Assembly: GCA_022798855.1 (NCBI GenBank)
Contig: JAAWNI010000097.1
Location: 1 to 8,137 of the forward strand
DNA length: 8,137 bases
Direction: 5' to 3'
Origin: Lawsonibacter sp.
GTDB taxonomy: Bacteria > Bacillota > Clostridia > Oscillospirales > Oscillospiraceae
Shown here: piece by piece, positions 1 through 5,190 of the stretch
Layout: every line of letters starts with the position of its first letter
Position numbering within the stretch: the first letter of the stretch is position 1
The notes under the pieces: model-generated
Databases searched by the model: none
What the model saw: the letters and a program-made list of their open reading frames with translations, nothing else
What the model was told of the DNA's origin: nothing
Program-made: the position numbers and the translations under genes

Positions 1-13
1 CACAGGAATCCTT

Positions 14-77
14 TGTGGATTTCAAGATTTTTTAACGCCGCAAGGCGGCAAAAGGCCCGTCCAGACGGTCGTTTGAG
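14..77 (+). repeat. Double-hairpin repeat, family A, copy 1
   Basis: This roughly 60-bp unit has a second, inverted copy at 2942-3003. It starts with a TTCAAGA-T-rich stretch and then has two hairpins. The first is GCCGC-AAG-GCGGC (37-49). The second is GGCCCGTC-CA-GACGGTC (54-70), with one bulged C. Both stems are kept in the other copy while the sequence changes. Read on the minus strand, the second hairpin is followed by TTTT, so it could end minus-strand transcripts. No minus-strand gene ends nearby except trmD at 661. The following 78-104 shows nothing recognisable. Its function is unknown; a REP-like or MITE-like intergenic element or a structured RNA element is possible. Confidence 0.7.
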
Positions 78-104
78 ATTGTGAATACAGGTTCTTAAAC
101 AGGC

Positions 105-213
105 TCTTATTCTGGTTCCGTTTTATCCCCTTGCGGGGATAGTAGAACCCCTGCCCTACATAACGTACCGAACGGTATTTCCAAGGACGTTCCAAATTTA
201 TGAGACGGGCGCG
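105..213 (-). repeat. MITE-like repeat, family B, one-armed copy
   Basis: This stretch is the inverted counterpart of 5018-5131, nearly identical over about 110 bp. Shared parts are TATCCCC-TTGC-GGGGATA (124-141), the segment CCTGCCCTACATAACGTACC (151-170) and the end TGAGACGGGCGCG (201-213), which corresponds to the terminal inverted repeat of the fuller copy. Compared with that copy it lacks the left arm of one palindrome (about 9 bp shorter), and the loop of that palindrome reads in the opposite sense. The second arm of the element and a target duplication were not found, so this copy looks truncated or recombined. It lies just upstream of the promoter of the 282-650 gene. Confidence 0.75.
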
Positions 214-232
214 CCCCGCAAACAATAATTAC

Positions 233-261
233 TTGCGTTAATGAAAAGGCTGTGGTACAAT
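233..261 (+). promoter_or_regulatory. Promoter of the 282-650 gene
   Basis: TTGCGT (233-238), a 17-bp spacer and TACAAT (256-261), preceded by TGG, give a sigma-A-type promoter with an extended -10. The expected start near 268 leaves a leader of about 14 nt that contains the GGAGGGGG ribosome binding site (271-278). Inferred from sequence only. Confidence 0.6.
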
Positions 262-281
262 AGGCAAAAAGGAGGGGGTTT

Positions 282-650
282 ATGAAGTTCAAGCCAGAAA
301 TTTCCGGCACAATACTGTCCCCCGGCGTGCTGGAACAAGACTACGCGCAGGCCCAAAACATGGGCAGGGTCCATCTGGGGGACAGCTGTTTGTTCTTCCG
401 AAAATTTTCCGGGGCCTCCTACCTCCCATACAGCCATATCCTCCGGGCTTGGCTGCGCCAGGAGGAGGTCAAGGCTCGGATGTGCTGCGCCACCGCCAAT
501 TTTGACCAGTTCTTTCTGGTGGCGGCCTGCGCCGACGGCCAGGAACGCCGGGGCCAGGTCATCGACAAGGCTTCTGGCCAGGCCTGCCTGGACCACATCT
601 CCGCCAAAAATCCGTCCGTTAAAATCGGGTACGTCAAACCCCAGCCCTGA
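282..650 (+). CDS. Conserved-looking small protein of unknown function
   Basis: A 122-residue cytoplasmic protein with no signal peptide or membrane segment. The ATG follows a strong GGAGGGGG site (271-278, 3 nt away) and a promoter, so expression is well supported. I recognise no named family. The sequence alternates short hydrophobic strands (VHLGDSCLFFR 30-40, YLPYSHILRAWLR 47-59, FDQFFLVAAC 74-83) and ends in a probable helix (residues 98-109), a pattern reminiscent of small PH-like beta-barrel-plus-helix domains. That fold guess is inference only. It contains a CC pair (68-69) and further cysteines at 36, 83 and 102 without a metal-site spacing. It is a single-gene unit whose stop lies 10 bp from the trmD stop on the other strand, with no terminator between them. 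Confidence 0.7.
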   Translation: MKFKPEISGTILSPGVLEQDYAQAQNMGRVHLGDSCLFFRKFSGASYLPYSHILRAWLRQEEVKARMCCATANFDQFFLVAACADGQERRGQVIDKASGQACLDHISAKNPSVKIGYVKPQP

Positions 651-660
651 ACCGCCCGCG

Positions 661-1401
661 TCACTCCTCCTCCAGCTCCTTGAGCAGCTTCTGGTCCTCA
701 CTGGAGGACAGGTCCAGCTTCTCATAGAGGTCGGGGCGGCGCTGGCGGGTGCGGAGGATGGACATTTTCCTCCTCCACTGGTCCACCTTGGCGTGGTTGC
801 CCGACAGAAGAATGGGGGGCACCGCCCGGCCGTGCCACACCTCGGGCCGGGAGTACTGGGGGGCTTCCAGCATCCCGTTCCAGTGGCTCTCGTTCTCGTA
901 GCAGGAGGGGTCGGACAGCACCCCGGGCACCAGGCGGCACACCGCGTCGGCCACCGCCATGGCGGGAATCTCCCCGCCGGTCATGACAAAGTCGCCAATG
1001 GATATCTCCTCGTCCACGCACTCCTCAATAAACCGCTCGTCCACGCCCTCGTAGTGGCCGCAGACCAAAATCAGGCGGCTGTAGCCGTCCTTCAGCCGCC
1101 GGGCGTCGGACTGGGTGAAGGTCCTCCCCGCCGGGGACATATAGATGGTGTGGACCCGCTCCCCCGCGTCCTGGCAGATGTGTTCCCAGCACCGGTAGAG
1201 GGGGTCAGCCTGCATCACCGCGCCCCGTCCTCCGCCGTAGGGGTAGTTGTCCACCTGCTTCTGCTTGTTCACGGTGTAGTCCCGAATCTGGTGGCACTCC
1301 ACCCGGATATAGCCCCGCTCCTGCCCCCGGCCCAAAACCGACTCGCAGAGCATATCTCCCACCACATCGGGGAATAATGTCATAATATCGATACGGTACA
1401 T
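661..1401 (-). CDS. trmD: tRNA (guanine-37-N1)-methyltransferase TrmD
   Basis: TrmD transfers a methyl group from S-adenosylmethionine to N1 of G37, next to the anticodon, in tRNAs reading CNN codons, which prevents +1 frameshifting. The 246-residue product has normal length for this dimeric SPOUT enzyme. Visible motifs are the N-terminal YRIDIMTLFP, the loop DNYPYGGGRG (51-60), and the trefoil-knot SAM site with LVCGHYEGVDER (112-123) and SIGDFVMTGGEIPA (134-147). Then come RLVPGVL (156-162) and the C-terminal VPPILLSGNHAKV (194-206). ATG at 1401 is preferred: GGAAAGG (1412-1418) lies 10 nt upstream of it but only 1 nt from an in-frame GTG at 1410. Odd points: the catalytic-region DSF of the E. 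coli enzyme is ESH here (Glu171 in place of Asp169), and the gene is not beside rpsP, rimM or rplS, its usual partners. It has its own promoter. Confidence 0.97.
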   Translation of the reverse strand: MYRIDIMTLFPDVVGDMLCESVLGRGQERGYIRVECHQIRDYTVNKQKQVDNYPYGGGRGAVMQADPLYRCWEHICQDAGERVHTIYMSPAGRTFTQSDARRLKDGYSRLILVCGHYEGVDERFIEECVDEEISIGDFVMTGGEIPAMAVADAVCRLVPGVLSDPSCYENESHWNGMLEAPQYSRPEVWHGRAVPPILLSGNHAKVDQWRRKMSILRTRQRRPDLYEKLDLSSSEDQKLLKELEEE

Positions 1402-1433
1402 GTCTGTCACGCCTTTCCAATTGTCAAGGCAAT

Positions 1434-1462
1434 ATTATACGGGATTCCTTTTCTTATTTCAA
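1434..1462 (-). promoter_or_regulatory. trmD promoter
   Basis: On the minus strand TTGAAA (1462-1457), a 17-bp spacer and a perfect TATAAT (1439-1434) form a near-consensus sigma-A promoter. The predicted start near 1427 gives a leader of about 25 nt before the ATG at 1401. These are the best hexamers in the window, and the promoter lacks the extended -10 seen upstream of the other genes. Confidence 0.75.
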
Positions 1463-1510
1463 CGAATTCCGGGCAAACCACAAAAATTTCCTTTCCGCGC
1501 CAAAAAGCTA

Positions 1511-1539
1511 TCGCGTTTTTCGAAAAAATATGCTAAACT
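1511..1539 (+). promoter_or_regulatory. Flavodiiron gene promoter with palindromic spacer
   Basis: TAAACT (1534-1539) preceded by TGC is an extended -10. The -35 position at a 17-bp spacing (TCGCGT, 1511-1516) is poor, so the promoter may rely on the extended -10 or on an activator. A perfect 12-bp palindrome TTTTTCGAAAAA (1516-1527) fills most of the spacer and could be an operator, or simply an A/T-rich bend. The predicted start is near 1546, 35 nt before the ATG. Confidence 0.5.
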
Positions 1540-1580
1540 ATGGAGCGACAAAATTCTTGCACGAAAGCGAGGTTTTCCCT

Positions 1581-2933
1581 ATGTACTGCACCCGCAAAGT
1601 TACCGGCGACCTCATCTGGATCGGCGCCAACGACCGCCAGCACCCCATCTTCGAGGCGGCCCACCCCGTCCCCCGGGGGATGTCCTACAACTCCTACCTG
1701 CTCCTGGACGAGAAGACTGTCCTCTTCGATACGGTGGACCGAGCGGTCCAGACCCAGTTTATGGAGAATCTGGAGCATGCCCTCGGCGGCCGGAAGCTGG
1801 ACTATATCTTCGTCCACCACATGGAGCCCGACCACGCTGCCACCCTGGGCGACCTGATGCTCCGCCACCCCGAGGCCCGCATCGTGTGCAACGGCAAGGC
1901 CATCAACATGATCCGCCAGTTCCACGCCGCCGACCCCAAGGGGGCCATCCTGGTGGACGAGGGGGACACCCTGTCCACCGGCAAGCACAACTTCACCTTT
2001 GTGGCCGCCCCCATGGTCCACTGGCCCGAGGTGGTGGTGAGCTACGACTCCACCGATAAGATCCTCTTCTCCGCCGACGGCTTCGGCTCCTTCGGGGCGC
2101 TGAACGGCGTCCTCTTCGCCGACGAGGTGGACTGGGAGCGGGACTGGCTGGATGAGGCCCGGCGGTACTACACCAATATCGTAGGCAAGTACGGCCCCCA
2201 GGTGTCCGCCCTGCTGAACAAGGCTTCCAAGCTGGACATCCAGATGATCTGCCCCCTCCACGGCCCCGTGTGGCGCAAGGATTTTCATCAGATCATTGAC
2301 CGGTATGTGAAGTGGGCATCCTACGGGCCGGAGGTGGAGGGCGTAGTAATCCCCTTCGCTTCCATCTACGGCCACACCGAAACCGCCGCCAACATCCTGG
2401 CCTGCCGTCTGGCCGAGCTGGGGGTGCCGGTTGAGATGCACGACGTATCCGTCACCCACTACTCCCATGTGCTGTCCGACTGCTTCAAGTACAGCCACAT
2501 CGTCTTCGCCGCCCCCACCTTCAATAACGGCATTTTTGACGCCATGGAGCACCTGCTCCGGGACCTGTCCCACCACAACCTGCAAAACCGGAAGGTGGCC
2601 CTTATCCAAAACGGCTCCTGGGCTCCCTCCAGCGGCAAGCTGATGGCCGAGATTCTGGGGGGCATGAAAAATATGGAGGTCATGGAGGCCCCTATTACCC
2701 TGAAGTCCGCCCTGGCCCCCGGCCAGGAGGGCGAGCTGGAAGCCTTGGCCCAGGCCCTGGCCGCGTCGGTGAAGGGCGGAGAGCCCGCCCCCGAGGCGGA
2801 GCCCCAGCAGGACAAGCCCAAGGGCTTTGTCTGCAAAATCTGCGGCTTCATCTATGAGAGCGACACCCTCCCCGACGACTATGTCTGCCCCATCTGCCGC
2901 CGTCCCGCTTCCGATTTTGAGCCGGTACAGTAA
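1581..2933 (+). CDS. Flavodiiron protein (FprA-type O2/NO reductase) with rubredoxin-like tail
   Basis: A cytoplasmic oxygen- and/or nitric-oxide-reducing enzyme that protects anaerobes. Of 450 residues, about 1-250 form a metallo-beta-lactamase-fold domain with all diiron ligands in family position: His80, Glu82, Asp84 (HHMEPDH), His147, Asp166 and His227. About 254-395 form the flavodoxin-like FMN domain (SIYGHTETAA 261-270, APTFNNGIF 311-319, NGSWAPSSGK 344-353). A Pro/Glu/Ala/Gln-rich linker (about 399-413) leads to a C-terminal rubredoxin-like domain with Cys418, Cys421, Cys436 and Cys439. Only 14 residues separate the two CxxC pairs, as in rubrerythrins, far fewer than the roughly 29 of classic rubredoxin. 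This tail probably receives electrons from a separate reductase and passes them to FMN. GAGG (1569-1572) sits 8 nt before the ATG at 1581. It is a single gene divergent from trmD; whether O2 or NO is the main substrate cannot be read from sequence. Confidence 0.95.
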   Translation: MYCTRKVTGDLIWIGANDRQHPIFEAAHPVPRGMSYNSYLLLDEKTVLFDTVDRAVQTQFMENLEHALGGRKLDYIFVHHMEPDHAATLGDLMLRHPEARIVCNGKAINMIRQFHAADPKGAILVDEGDTLSTGKHNFTFVAAPMVHWPEVVVSYDSTDKILFSADGFGSFGALNGVLFADEVDWERDWLDEARRYYTNIVGKYGPQVSALLNKASKLDIQMICPLHGPVWRKDFHQIIDRYVKWASYGPEVEGVVIPFASIYGHTETAANILACRLAELGVPVEMHDVSVTHYSHVLSDCFKYSHIVFAAPTFNNGIFDAMEHLLRDLSHHNLQNRKVALIQNGSWAPSSGKLMAEILGGMKNMEVMEAPITLKSALAPGQEGELEALAQALAASVKGGEPAPEAEPQQDKPKGFVCKICGFIYESDTLPDDYVCPICRRPASDFEPVQ

Positions 2934-2941
2934 GAACCGAT

Positions 2942-3003
2942 TAAACGGCCATCTGGATGGGCCTTCTGCCGCCCCGCGGCGTTAAAAATTCTTGAACTCC
3001 ACC
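2942..3003 (-). repeat. Double-hairpin repeat, family A, copy 2
   Basis: Inverted copy of 14-77, beginning 8 nt after the flavodiiron stop codon. On the plus strand it reads GGCCATC-TG-GATGGGCC (2947-2963), then TTCT, then GCCGC-CCC-GCGGC (2968-2980), then GTTAAAAATT. Relative to copy 1, a G-C pair in the stem has become A-T and a G-T wobble has become G-C, so pairing is preserved. Its position suggests it may help end the flavodiiron transcript, though the T tract is too weak to call it a proper intrinsic terminator. Confidence 0.65.
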
Positions 3004-3074
3004 CAGGCCGGCAAGCTTCCGGCATGTTCGCTTATGAATGCTGGTCCTGAGTGTCATACGACGGCCAGCCAAAC

Positions 3075-3109
3075 AGCGGGGACGGCGCAAATGACGCGCC
3101 GTCCCCGCT
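3075..3109. repeat. Perfect 14-bp palindrome of the GGGGACGG type
   Basis: The arms AGCGGGGACGGCGC (3075-3088) and GCGCCGTCCCCGCT (3096-3109) pair perfectly around a 7-nt loop AAATGAC. Hairpins built on GGGGACGG...CCGTCCCC recur in intergenic regions of many Firmicutes (recalled, not searched). No T tract follows on either strand, so it is not a standard terminator. It lies upstream of the degV promoter and so outside the degV leader. Confidence 0.7.
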
Positions 3110-3152
3110 TCGCTGTCCGCCTCCCTGGCCGGGCTGTGCCTTCCTGTGGCTC

Positions 3153-3196
3153 CTGGTCCAAAAGGACCGGAAGGGCCTGTGGGGGGACAGGCCCTT
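3153..3196. other. Two abutting hairpins upstream of degV
   Basis: CTGGTCC-AAAA-GGACCGG (3153-3170, one G-T pair) directly abuts AAGGGCCTGT-GGGGGG-ACAGGCCCTT (3171-3196, ten perfect pairs). No T tract follows on either strand. They lie before the predicted degV transcription start, so they do not act as a degV leader. A 3'-end or RNA-stabilising role for transcripts arriving from the left, or a repeat remnant, is possible. The rest of the 2934-3310 gap shows no gene. Confidence 0.5.
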
Positions 3197-3235
3197 TCCA
3201 GGCAAAAAAGAATGCACCAGCCGATATTTTTTCCC

Positions 3236-3264
3236 TTTACATCCGCCCAAAGATATGGTAAACT
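3236..3264 (+). promoter_or_regulatory. Promoter of the degV-HD operon
   Basis: TTTACA (3236-3241), a 17-bp spacer and TAAACT (3259-3264) with an extended TGG give a good sigma-A-type promoter. The expected start near 3271 leaves a leader of about 40 nt before the ATG at 3311. Confidence 0.7.
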
Positions 3265-3310
3265 GTTTGTCAGAATCTAATTTAAAAGACCATGTCTGGA
3301 GATGAAATAC

Positions 3311-4144
3311 ATGAGTTTTAAAATTGTAGTCGACAGCTGCTGCGACCTGACCCCCTCCATGCTGAAGGACCCCGTCTTTGTCAAGGTGCCGCTGACGATC
3401 TCCTCCAACGGCAGCACCTTTGTGGACGATGAGACCTTTGACCAGGCGGACCTGCTGTGGTCCATGCGCCAGAGCGAGGACGCACCCACCACCGCCTGCC
3501 CCTCCCCCCAGGCCTATCTGGACGCCTACCAGGGCGCCGGCGACGTGTATGTGGTCACCCTGACCGCCCTGCTCAGCGGCTCCCACAACAGCGCCGAACA
3601 GGCCCGCATCCTGTTGGAGGAGGAGCACCCGGAGGTGAACGTCCACGTGTTCAACTCCTGCTCCGCCGCCTCCGGGGAGCTGCTGGTGGCTATGGCCATC
3701 CACCGGCTGGCCTCCGCTGGAATGCCCTTTAAGCGGGTGGTCACCGAGGTGGAGCAGTTCATCTACCAGATGCAGACCCTGTTCGTGCTGGAGTCCCTGG
3801 AAAACCTGCGGAAAAACGGCCGGCTGACCAAGCTCCAGTCGGTGATTACCGGGGCACTGAAAATCAAGCTGTTAATGGCCGCCACCCCCGAGGGGGAGAT
3901 ATGCAAGCTGGGCCAGGCCCTCACCATCAAGCAGGCGCTGACCAAGATGATGGATAAGATCGCCGCCGACGCCGCCCATGTGGGCCGCACGTTGGCCATC
4001 TGCCACTGCAACTGTCTGGAGCGCGCCTTCCAGGTGAAGGCCATGGCGGAGGCCAAATGCAAATTCGCCCGCATCCTCATCACCGAGGCCGGCGGCGTTA
4101 CCAGCGTCTACGCCTACGACGGCGGGATTGTGGTGGCCTATTAA
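3311..4144 (+). CDS. DegV family protein (FakB-like fatty-acid-binding)
   Basis: DegV proteins bind a fatty acid in the cytoplasm; the characterised FakB members present it to the kinase FakA for phosphorylation and entry into phospholipid synthesis. The 277 residues match family length. Visible motifs are the N-terminal IVVDSCCDL (5-13), PTTACPSPQAYL (59-70, the fatty-acid-contact loop), LLSGSHNSA (87-95) and LENLRKNGRL (163-172), plus the C-terminal strand GGIVVAY. The usual C-terminal GTHxGPGA, whose His contacts the carboxylate in FakB (from memory), reads TSVYAYDGG here with Tyr267 at the His position. The ligand contact may therefore differ, so I do not call it fakB. ATG at 3311 is chosen over 3302: GGAG (3298-3301) touches the earlier ATG but is 9 nt from the later one. 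First gene of an operon with the HD protein, 24 nt downstream; no fakA is visible. Confidence 0.93.
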   Translation: MSFKIVVDSCCDLTPSMLKDPVFVKVPLTISSNGSTFVDDETFDQADLLWSMRQSEDAPTTACPSPQAYLDAYQGAGDVYVVTLTALLSGSHNSAEQARILLEEEHPEVNVHVFNSCSAASGELLVAMAIHRLASAGMPFKRVVTEVEQFIYQMQTLFVLESLENLRKNGRLTKLQSVITGALKIKLLMAATPEGEICKLGQALTIKQALTKMMDKIAADAAHVGRTLAICHCNCLERAFQVKAMAEAKCKFARILITEAGGVTSVYAYDGGIVVAY

Positions 4145-4168
4145 AACTGATATAAAGGAGGGAGCGTC

Positions 4169-4747
4169 ATGGCCATGACCCGTGGGCAGGCCTGGGACCT
4201 GCTGACGAAATATAATAAGGAGCCCTTTCATCTGCGCCACGCCATCACCGTGGAGCATGTGATGGGCTGGTATGCCCAGGAGCTGGGCTACGGCATGGAA
4301 AAGGATTTCTGGTCCCTGGTGGGCCTGCTCCACGACCTGGACTTTGAGATGTGGCCCGAGGAGCACTGTGAGAAGTCCCAGGAATTGATGCGGGACGCCG
4401 GGGTGGAGGAATCCATCATCCGAGCAACTGCCAGCCACGGCTGGGGCTTGAGGGTGGAGGTCAAACCGGAGCACGAGATGGAAAAGGTGCTCTACGCCAG
4501 CGACGAGCTCACCGGCTTGATCGGCGCGGCCGCCCTCATGCGTCCCTCTAAGAGTGTGGCGGATATGGAGCTGAAATCCCTGAAGAAAAAGTTCAAGGAT
4601 AAGAGGTTCGCCGCCGGTTGTTCCCGGGACGTCATCACCAACGGAGCCGAGCTGCTGGGCTGGGAGCTGGACCGGCTGCTGGATATGACCCTCAGAGCCA
4701 TGCAGGCTGAGGAGGAGGCCATCGAGGCGGCGGTGGCGGCGCTGTAA
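4169..4747 (+). CDS. HD-domain protein (putative metal-dependent phosphohydrolase)
   Basis: A soluble 192-residue protein of the HD superfamily, whose members use an H...HD...D site to bind metal and hydrolyse phosphate esters or nucleotides. Candidate ligands are His30 (AITVEHVM), His55-Asp56 (LLHDLD, 53-58) and Asp112 (YASDELTG, 109-116). His90 in ASHGWG (88-93) is a likely extra ligand. The lysine-rich segment LKSLKKKFKDKRF (136-148) and CSRDVITNGAELLG (151-164) belong to the C-terminal part typical of clostridial members of this type, as I recall them. The substrate is unknown and no second domain is present. AAAGGAGGG (4154-4162), 6 nt before the ATG, fixes the start at 4169. The short spacing after the DegV gene implies co-transcription. 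Confidence 0.88.
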   Translation: MAMTRGQAWDLLTKYNKEPFHLRHAITVEHVMGWYAQELGYGMEKDFWSLVGLLHDLDFEMWPEEHCEKSQELMRDAGVEESIIRATASHGWGLRVEVKPEHEMEKVLYASDELTGLIGAAALMRPSKSVADMELKSLKKKFKDKRFAAGCSRDVITNGAELLGWELDRLLDMTLRAMQAEEEAIEAAVAAL

Positions 4748-4819
4748 CAGAGAAAACGCCGTGCCGCTTGAGAACCCGAGAGGCGGAGAATACCCCTGAA
4801 TTGCACAGTGGTTGATTTG

Positions 4820-4854
4820 AAGGAGTGGGACAGAGGAAATCTGTTCCACTCCTT
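4820..4854 (+). terminator. Candidate terminator hairpin of the degV-HD operon
   Basis: AAGGAGTGGGACAGA (4820-4834) pairs with TCTGTTCCACTCCTT (4840-4854), 15 pairs with one G-T, around the loop GGAAA, 72 bp after the HD stop. The stem is strong but what follows (AACATATGG) is not a T tract; only the arm's own CCTT supplies U residues. It may act as an inefficient or Rho-assisted terminator or an mRNA 3' stabiliser. Confidence 0.4.
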
Positions 4855-4900
4855 AACATATGGCAAGTGCGGCTCTTGGATTAGGAAGCGTCCAATTCGC

Positions 4901-4966
4901 AGATTTTTATGTAGGGGCGGACATTGTCCGCCCGCGGGCGCACACTGTGCGCCCCTACAGAGCACG
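4901..4966. repeat. Compact multi-palindrome flanked by a 9-bp direct repeat
   Basis: The outer arms TGTAGGGGCG (4910-4919) and CGCCCCTACA (4950-4959) are perfectly complementary. Between them lie GGCGGAC-ATT-GTCCGCC and GGGCGCAC-ACT-GTGCGCCC, so the element can fold as a three-way cruciform or as two tandem hairpins. CCAATTCGC occurs directly before (4892-4900) and after (4967-4975), which would fit a target-site duplication. Similar GTAGGGGCGG palindromes are common between genes in Oscillospiraceae (recalled). It contains no coding sequence. Confidence 0.6.
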
Positions 4967-5015
4967 CCAATTCGCGTGAGCGCAATAAAATGCGCGGTAG
5001 GACACTCCCTTGGAT

Positions 5016-5190
5016 CACGCCCGTCTCATAAATTTGGAACATCCCTGGAAATACCGTTCGGTACGTTATGTAGGGCAGGGGTAGAACCCCTGCCTATCCC
5101 CGCAAGGGGATAAAACAGAACCAGAATAAGGCAAGGGCAGAGCCCTTGCCCTACATTCGGTGGGTTTCCTGAATTTGTGAGACAAGCGTG
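5016..5190. mobile_element. MITE-like element, family B, with terminal inverted repeats
   Basis: A non-coding element of about 175 bp. Its left end CACGCCCGTCTCA (5016-5028) and the reverse complement of its right end, CACGCTTGTCTCA (5190-5178), match at 11 of 13 positions, and the similarity continues through an AAATT motif into GGAA. CCCTTGGAT stands at both borders (5007-5015 and 5192-5200, one extra C on the right), consistent with a 9-bp target duplication. Inside are three hairpins: GGCAGGGG-TAGAA-CCCCTGCC, TATCCCC-GCAA-GGGGATA and GGCAAGGG-CAGAG-CCCTTGCC. It encodes no transposase, so movement would need one in trans. The left two thirds recur inverted at 105-213. It ends about 10 bp before the rlmD -35. 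Confidence 0.65.

Noticed and set aside
502..1377. 291-codon plus-strand frame opposite trmD
   Set aside because: Antisense shadow of trmD with a low-complexity V/G/H/L-rich translation and no ribosome site.
1402..1410. GTG at 1410 as the trmD start
   Set aside because: The GGAAAGG site is only 1 nt from it but well placed for the ATG at 1401, and TrmD normally begins at the residue pattern MxxD.
1530..1580. Earlier ATG for the flavodiiron protein
   Set aside because: It overlaps the predicted -10 box and lacks a ribosome site, whereas GAGG precedes 1581 and the family begins near MYCTRKVTG.
1533..2609. 358-codon open frame on the minus strand opposite the flavodiiron gene
   Set aside because: It lies entirely antisense to a gene with complete family motifs; long antisense frames are expected in GC-rich codon-biased genes, and the translation resembles no protein family.
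3171..3196. Strong hairpin as an intrinsic terminator
   Set aside because: No T tract follows on either strand.
3872..4849. 325-codon minus-strand frame across degV and the HD gene
   Set aside because: Spans two well-supported genes and their gap in antisense; the translation is H/G/Q-rich without motifs.
4808..5113. 101-codon plus-strand frame upstream of rlmD
   Set aside because: It runs through palindromic repeats and the MITE-like element; its similarity to frames at 22-310 comes from the repeated DNA, not from a protein.
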